Part shown: positions 7,801-11,157 of the stretch, one piece after another
How the letters are laid out: the number at the start of each line of letters is the position of its first letter
Numbering within the stretch: position 1 is the stretch's first letter
DNA from: an archaeon
Lineage (GTDB): Archaea > Nanobdellota > Nanobdellia > Woesearchaeales > GW2011-AR9
Reading direction: 5' to 3'
Assembly (NCBI GenBank): GCA_020053615.1
Contig: JAGVMW010000075.1
Coordinates: 1 to 11,157, forward strand
Length of the DNA stretch: 11,157 nucleotides
Notes under the pieces: model-generated
Database searches by the model: none
The model's input: only the letters and a program-made list of their open reading frames with translations
Told to the model about the DNA's origin: nothing
Translations under genes and position numbers: made by a program

Positions 7801-10800
7801 CTGTTTCCTGACACCAACCCGCTTCTGCTTTCCATGAACATATACTTACAGCTGAACAAGCAGTTTGATTATTCCATACATTAGATGCAAAACAAGAAGG
7901 TTGGCAATTATTACCATAATTCCCTTCAGTCCAAGTGCAAACACTACCAGTTACCGCATTACAAGTGGCAACACTCTGCATATTCCAACATTGGTCGGCT
8001 TTGTTTCCACACCAGCTGCTCCATTCATTGGAATTCCACCAGCAGCTTGCTGCACTACACGTTTCATTAGTCATATATTGCCAGCAATTTCCGCTCCAAT
8101 TTACTTCGCACATCGGCTGACTCCATTGATCAGTATACCAAGAACAGCCGCTAGCTACATCACAGGAACTTCTTCCAGAATATGACCAACAGTTCTTGGG
8201 CTGGAAATTAACGTTATCACACCAGCCCCCATAATCATCACACCAATCAGTGTTTGCTCCATTGCCATTACACCAAGTATCATTAGTCCAAGCACAATTT
8301 GCATCAACTGCGCAAGCAGTTCTGTTTAAGTTCATACAAGTTTCCTGTTTGCTCCAATCCTGCTCACACCACCCGACTTGTCCTGTAGCGCCAGTATTCC
8401 ATTGACAATTAGAATTAGCATTGCATACGCTAGAATTTTGATTCTCTTTCCAGCACTGGCTACCTTTAAAGTCACACCAGCTGCCCCAATTATCACTAAC
8501 CCATTCGCAATCATTAGCAGTGCAAGTGGCATTAGTAGTCCAGCCAAAACAATTTCCTGAGACTAAACCACAGAAAGGATCAGCATAACATCCTCCATCA
8601 GCACAATCAATCAATCCATCGTTAGTGTTATCCACGCCATCCCAACATACTTCTACGTCAGCGCCGGTATTAGATACGCAGCTACCGGTAGTGGAATCAC
8701 CATCCCATTTACAACTGCCAGATTGAGTAGAAACTGCAGTTCTTCCTAGATTAGTGCAGTCATCTTGGCTATTACATCGGTCGCAGGCATCTTCACAGGT
8801 TTTATCTCCTTTATTCAGGCAGTAGCCACCTTGAGTGGTAGAACTATCCGTAACCCACTTACATCCGCCGCCATCAGAGTTAGCTTTGCTATTAGTACAA
8901 TAACTACTGGGTCGTTTGGTAGTATCATTGGTTTGAGCATTGCCTTTGAAGGTGCAGTCTCCGCAGCTGCTATCACAATCTCCAGCTGTACCCGTCTTAA
9001 ATTGCTGTTTGGCTTTGCAATAGCTTACACCATTAGGAGCATTAGTATCCGCTTGGAATTCACAGAAGCCTAACCTGCTCCCAATACAAGCAGACTGAGC
9101 ATTAGTTGCATTAACTGAATTGCCATCGCTGTCTTTTAATTCACAAGCAAAACAAGCTTTGTCGCAGTTTTCTTCTTCATCAAATTTATACTCGCACCTT
9201 CCCGAAGGCACGGAAACATTTCCTTCACAATAATTTTCGGAAAGCCATTTTCCTCCAGCAGATTCACAACTATTTTTATTGTCTATTTTCATCAAACTCT
9301 GACTTTCGTTAGCGCCAAATATCGAATCAGCTTTAAATCCACATTGTTCAGTAGCATTGTTCCAACTACATGGCATATACCACGGGCTTCCGGCTATCTG
9401 CTCACATAAAGACTGGCTGGTATAAGCGTTATAATCTTCACAAAACGCAGCTCCATCCGGCGGAGTTTCCATCTGGTCTCGACAGCTGGTAGACATTTTA
9501 TTGTCGGCGCAAGTTCCATTTTGCCAGGCGCAGCAATTGGAAAGCATTCCCAAGCTATTACATAAAGTGGAATCATTGATATAAGCACATTTAATTCCAT
9601 CATCACTAATATTAGTTCCATACCCATTGCCTAATTCATCACATACACTGGTGGTATAATTACAGCCCAGAACTTTGTTGCAGTCAGTAGAATTCATGTC
9701 GAATAAGTAGCATCCTGGATTCCAATCGTTGAAAATAGTATCCGTAACGCTACCGCCAAAAGCTCCTGGTGTGTTACAGGTTCCACCGGCAGAAACATCA
9801 TTCCAATTACTATACTGCCACCAGCAATACATCGTATCCATACATTCTCGTTCCGTAGTCTTGTTAGCGCAACTTACAGAAGACATATCCATGTAGCACC
9901 AGCCGTTGGTAGTATTTCCAGCAGGGTTGCCACTCCAGGCGCAATCTTTTCCATAAACATTATTCTCACAAGCGGTTTGATTTCCGCCATTATAAGAATC
10001 CCACGTCCAGCAATTGACTTCGTTGCACCAACCCGAGCTTTGATAAGCTTTCCAATTGCAATTGGGTTCAGCGGAACAAGTAGCATTATTATTATAAGAC
10101 CAGCAATCTTTTTTCATACAATAATTATTGTCCCAAGTGCAACTTATATTTTGAGTATTATTTACACAAGTAGTTTGATTAGTATAATCCCAAGTATAAC
10201 AATCTATATCTTGGCAGGAATTCCATTTCCATTGACAGCCCATACTTGAAGCAGTGCAAGCACTTTGATTGTTAAATTGCCAACAACCTTGATAACTACA
10301 ATAACCATTACTCCAGCTACAGCTTTTCCCACTCCATGAGTCTTTTGCAACATTACAAGTGGTGTTAGTAGTATAACTCCAGCATCCTTTATCCATGCAT
10401 TGTCCCCAAGAACAACCCACTGTGTTTTGACAGGTACTAGAATTAGTAATTGTCCAACAACTAGCACTAGAACCGCCTGGACTGTTGCCAGAATTATAAC
10501 AATAATCGGTCCAATCGCAGCTTAACCCTTGAGTATTACTTTCACAAGAATTCTCAGAAGTTCCAGATAAACTCCAACAAGAAAGACGTTCACAACCATA
10601 AGTTACACCACCGCCCTGCCAAGTGCAGTTCTTTCCCGGAATAGGGGTAGTTTGACATTCATTTTGAGAATATAACGACCAACAACTCAACTCTTCACAC
10701 CACCCAGAACTCCACGAATCATTACGCCATCTGCATCCATTAGCTGCCGTGCAGCTTGAAGAAGTATAACTCCAGCAATTAGCTGCAGCACTTATCGATG

Positions 10801-10972
10801 TTTCTTCCAGCCCTACTGCTGCTCCGGTAAGCATGCTTTCAAATGAACTTTTAGAGGATAAAAGCTGTGAATTTCCATTCTCCACCAGATTTTTTCCATA
10901 GAAACTGAGACCGATTATGCCGGCCAATAATATAACTATACCTATAAACACCACTTTATTAGTTGTTTGCAT
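4814..10972 (-). CDS. giant secreted, membrane-anchored Cys/Trp-rich repeat protein
   Basis: A 2052-residue protein, probably displayed on the cell surface. Residues 7-25 are a hydrophobic signal or anchor. Residues 66-461 hold about 12 four-cysteine repeats starting with CW. Residues 462-600 are cysteine-rich and irregular, and about 603-765 carry three repeats with C-x3-C-x2-C. An Asp/Cys loop, probably Ca-binding, is at 776-801. About 11 more CW repeats fill 808-1242. Residues 1330-1500 look like a beta-sandwich (TVTFAVYLDTDG, YEFRFRYSS), perhaps DOMON/CBM9-like. A second Asp/Cys loop is at 1508-1533, an FN3-like domain at about 1548-1659, and another Cys-bearing domain at 1660-1836. A Ser13-Gly12 linker is at 1837-1861. 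A C-terminal domain (about 1866-1975) of a kind I recall from DPANN surface proteins follows, then a membrane span at 2020-2041 and a basic tail. The regular cysteines suggest oxidised disulphides outside the cell. No enzyme motif is seen. Adhesion or host contact is inference. Confidence 0.93.
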   Translation of the reverse strand: MQTTNKVVFIGIVILLAGIIGLSFYGKNLVENGNSQLLSSKSSFESMLTGAAVGLEETSISAAANCWSYTSSSCTAANGCRWRNDSWSSGWCEELSCWSLYSQNECQTTPIPGKNCTWQGGGVTYGCERLSCWSLSGTSENSCESNTQGLSCDWTDYCYNSGNSPGGSSASCWTITNSSTCQNTVGCSWGQCMDKGCWSYTTNTTCNVAKDSWSGKSCSWSNGYCSYQGCWQFNNQSACTASSMGCQWKWNSCQDIDCYTWDYTNQTTCVNNTQNISCTWDNNYCMKKDCWSYNNNATCSAEPNCNWKAYQSSGWCNEVNCWTWDSYNGGNQTACENNVYGKDCAWSGNPAGNTTNGWCYMDMSSVSCANKTTERECMDTMYCWWQYSNWNDVSAGGTCNTPGAFGGSVTDTIFNDWNPGCYLFDMNSTDCNKVLGCNYTTSVCDELGNGYGTNISDDGIKCAYINDSTLCNSLGMLSNCCAWQNGTCADNKMSTSCRDQMETPPDGAAFCEDYNAYTSQSLCEQIAGSPWYMPCSWNNATEQCGFKADSIFGANESQSLMKIDNKNSCESAGGKWLSENYCEGNVSVPSGRCEYKFDEEENCDKACFACELKDSDGNSVNATNAQSACIGSRLGFCEFQADTNAPNGVSYCKAKQQFKTGTAGDCDSSCGDCTFKGNAQTNDTTKRPSSYCTNSKANSDGGGCKWVTDSSTTQGGYCLNKGDKTCEDACDRCNSQDDCTNLGRTAVSTQSGSCKWDGDSTTGSCVSNTGADVEVCWDGVDNTNDGLIDCADGGCYADPFCGLVSGNCFGWTTNATCTANDCEWVSDNWGSWCDFKGSQCWKENQNSSVCNANSNCQWNTGATGQVGWCEQDWSKQETCMNLNRTACAVDANCAWTNDTWCNGNGANTDWCDDYGGWCDNVNFQPKNCWSYSGRSSCDVASGCSWYTDQWSQPMCEVNWSGNCWQYMTNETCSAASCWWNSNEWSSWCGNKADQCWNMQSVATCNAVTGSVCTWTEGNYGNNCQPSCFASNVWNNQTACSAVSICSWKAEAGWCQETAGCWNLDQTGCTNATGINAGCRWKNPGWCDPKSGGFSAAANFAGAGGGGSMGGDCYRYDGNEALCTNSSAINISCGWTTAFEAKCEPNFGTDCWRFTNSSDCSTGGCWWKSDEWGSMCTNFMDQCWMNQTLQNNMTACVASTYCTNTSWNSCEPKCFSQETSNDCTAGALSGKCRWTSGWCNPAGMTQMFEGMESGAPTPLGMDSCGESGMQASVDICGFGMKDMGESYGFGLGVVDFSNASSCNGETLSSFVMGMVEDHGAGGPMGPMAGISGTTFGQERTGSGTDTVTFAVYLDTDGSTTGGCALAYNTSAVGYEFRFRYSSVWNSTLGSAIETYNAYKCDNSEWKATDIKLSAWKKKMCSEIGGPMLAVNKADLDRFPSLYDSTQDMRVAVSTIGNTGNVTSPTDSAGPGWTTPGSVDFEIADAFSYGANSAKFEDILKNGYVQGEDCYNDIDDDGNDDTDCDDWACQYADICIGLGVNAVGYVDTKTPLVTGVKIEEYPDAALIMYDTDKPTNGTLELYGADSQCLNQTDTIYDSGILNTKVRNYKLWHYASIYNDGSNTSNISLNYPLANGVTYYYKLKVCDTVGKCSVSRCSSFKTPASANKCGFCNFVTRIKTPTGWDVSYDLNRDGTYEHVQGEVCGPNAGMKTNYTSGRKVNIKLTVDGGTNYIEFLNASLTKSGLNDKVRTVSTAGSIIGDDENYVGLTSDTRDKIVNNLHPEVCRVKIPYTGTCNALYHCDDSGANCVDKTSSAILLDSTNCVWEVPFCEFSTYAESTSSSSSSSSSSSSSGGGGGGGGGGGGSSGTTYVLTPAQFSLGYTSTFEAGDRARFTVANEEHYLSVVDVTSTSVKVNVSSIPQQATLLVGEVKKFEVTGDDYYDVSVTVKFINSTGKKTSLTIKSINEQVIVKKVAPEKVKVPAETETSVPGEETKGEVSELVPVLGEIAPSLSTGKKSLLENEWIWGGVTAVIVLFLIWLIIFVSQRFQEHKKGER
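5390..5464 (-). repeat. Ser13-Gly12 linker (residues 1837-1861)
   Basis: Thirteen consecutive Ser codons are followed by twelve consecutive Gly codons. All six Ser codons and all four Gly codons are used, so this is not a simple nucleotide repeat. It is a flexible, probably O-glycosylated spacer between the cysteine-rich part and the membrane-proximal domain. Confidence 0.9.
6374..6451 (-). other. Asp/Cys metal-binding-like loop 2 (residues 1508-1533)
   Basis: CYNDIDDDGNDDTDCDDWAC begins the segment. Its cysteines fall at 1, 15, 20 and 26, exactly as in loop 1 some 730 residues earlier. The Asp-rich core strongly suggests a bound divalent cation, probably calcium. It separates the beta-sandwich from the FN3-like domain. 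Confidence 0.65.
7247..8551 (-). repeat. CW-repeat array 2 (about 11 units, residues 808-1242)
   Basis: Units begin at residues 808, 840, 928, 963, 995, 1027, 1060, 1112, 1150, 1182 and 1213. An additional degenerate segment lies at 878-927. The four-cysteine pattern is as in array 1, with CF replacing CW at 808, 1027 and 1213. A Gly/Ala-rich insert (about 1090-1110) interrupts unit 1060. The three units 963-1059 closely match the three units 1150-1242 in order and in details (CWW, DQCW, PSCF/PKCF), which indicates a triplet duplication. Confidence 0.85.
8570..8647 (-). other. Asp/Cys metal-binding-like loop 1 (residues 776-801)
   Basis: CWDGVDNTNDGLIDCADGGC starts the segment. Cysteines fall at positions 1, 15, 20 and 26, with an Asp/Asn-rich EF-hand-like loop between the first two. 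This matches the C-x-DG-x-DN motif of MopE-like, predicted Ca-binding surface repeats. It sits exactly between the second repeat type and CW array 2. Confidence 0.65.
8678..9166 (-). repeat. second cysteine repeat type, three units (residues about 603-765)
   Basis: NCDKACFAC, DCDSSCGDC and TCEDACDRC place a C-x3-C-x2-C motif at residues 603, 666 and 726, a period of about 60. In the last two units the motif is followed by a CKW and a further cysteine; the first unit has CEF at the equivalent place. This array separates the two CW arrays and is a different module. Confidence 0.7.
9590..10777 (-). repeat. CW-repeat array 1 (about 12 units, residues 66-461)
   Basis: Units of 25-53 residues begin at residues 66, 97, 132, 172, 197, 230, 258, 290, 321, 368, 421 and 462. 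The pattern is CW, a Ser/Thr/Asn-rich loop, C, 4-10 residues, C-x-W, a variable loop often ending WC, then 3-4 residues to the next CW. In units 7 and 11 CW becomes CY, and in 10 and 12 it becomes CA. Four cysteines per unit suggest two disulphides each. The layout recalls PSI/plexin-type cysteine modules, but I do not claim homology. Confidence 0.85.
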
Positions 10973-10979
10973 CTTATTT

Positions 10980-10986
10980 CACCCTC
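10980..10986 (-). promoter_or_regulatory. ribosome binding site of the giant gene (GAGGGTG)
   Basis: On the minus strand GAGGGTG lies seven bases before the ATG at 10972, directly ahead of the hydrophobic N-terminus. It decides the start. Confidence 0.75.
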
Positions 10987-11039
10987 TTTTGAAGTTAAAA
11001 AATTATTACAAATGTAATTAATCTTAAAGTAATCTTAAA

Positions 11040-11052
11040 TAGTATATAAGCT
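11040..11052 (-). promoter_or_regulatory. TATA box of the giant gene
   Basis: The minus strand reads AAGCTTATATACT here, a good archaeal TATA element. It lies about 75 bases before the ATG at 10972, so a start near 11020 would give a leader of roughly 45-50 bases that includes the GAGGGTG site. Confidence 0.55.
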
Positions 11053-11086
11053 TTTCTAATTATAGCATATCTCTTTAATTTAGGAA

Positions 11087-11098
11087 CTTTTATATAGT
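11087..11098 (+). promoter_or_regulatory. TATA box of the rightmost gene
   Basis: CTTTTATATAGT centres about 38 bases before the ATG at 11131. Transcription would start about ten bases before the ATG, leaving just enough room for the ribosome binding site. It is divergent from the giant gene's promoter, about 45 bases away. Confidence 0.55.
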
Positions 11099-11118
11099 AG
11101 TTCTCCTTTCTTTCAGTT

Positions 11119-11125
11119 GAGGTGA
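11119..11125 (+). promoter_or_regulatory. ribosome binding site (GAGGTGA)
   Basis: GAGGTGA is five bases before the ATG at 11131, a near-perfect Shine-Dalgarno sequence. It is the main evidence that a gene begins there. Confidence 0.7.
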
Positions 11126-11130
11126 TTATT

Positions 11131-11157
11131 ATGTGGAAACTAACTAAAGGGAATACA
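11131..11157 (+). CDS. start of a gene that runs off the window
   Basis: ATG at 11131 opens a frame reading MWKLTKGNT to the window edge. A well-spaced GAGGTGA and a TATA box support it as a real start. Nine codons do not allow a family assignment. Confidence 0.6.

Noticed and set aside
4830..10467. Many open frames of 60-110 codons on the opposite strand or in other frames inside the giant gene
   Set aside because: They are shadows of a 6.2-kb Cys/Trp/Ser/Thr-rich gene; their products are Ile/Ser/Thr-rich translations of the antisense strand and I saw no supporting ribosome binding sites.

Overview
The window looks like a fragment of an AT-rich archaeal chromosome, most likely from a DPANN lineage such as Woesearchaeota or Pacearchaeota. 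The grounds are TATA-like elements about 25-60 bases ahead of several starts, strong GAGGTG-type ribosome binding sites, oligo-T terminators, and a giant Cys/Trp-rich cell-surface protein with a Ser/Gly linker and one C-terminal membrane anchor. A bacterial source is not excluded, because the one firmly identified enzyme, MetK, is of the bacterial type. The lineage call is inference.

Layout from left to right. Bases 1-66 may hold the last 21 codons of an upstream gene and are followed by small palindromes. A coiled-coil protein of unknown function (171-1427, +) converges on and overlaps by 11 bases an unknown 240-residue protein (1417-2139, -). That gene diverges, across a 125-base promoter region, from a multi-membrane-span methyltransferase of the isoprenylcysteine carboxyl methyltransferase superfamily (2265-3260, +). 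Two bases after its stop lies a 133-bp non-coding element with perfect 16-bp terminal inverted repeats and a perfect 8-bp direct duplication on each side, i.e. a MITE-like insertion that could fold into one long hairpin. A 29-bp unit repeated twice follows, and then metK (3583-4746, +) with its own promoter and ribosome binding site.

The right 55% is one reading frame on the minus strand (4814-10972) encoding a 2052-residue secreted, membrane-anchored protein. It has an N-terminal hydrophobic signal or anchor, about 12 four-cysteine CW repeats, three repeats of a second cysteine type, a predicted Ca-binding Asp/Cys loop, about 11 more CW repeats, a probable beta-sandwich, a second Asp/Cys loop, an FN3-like domain, a Ser13-Gly12 linker, a C-terminal domain, a membrane span and a short basic tail. 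Most CW repeats carry an N-glycosylation sequon just before the second cysteine. Its promoter is divergent from that of a gene that begins at 11131 and runs off the window.

The genes do not form an obvious pathway. MetK makes S-adenosylmethionine, which the membrane methyltransferase would use, but they are separate transcription units divided by the mobile element. The strongest candidates for something undescribed are the giant repeat protein (a possible disulphide-braced, glycosylated adhesin or surface stalk) and the MITE-like hairpin element.
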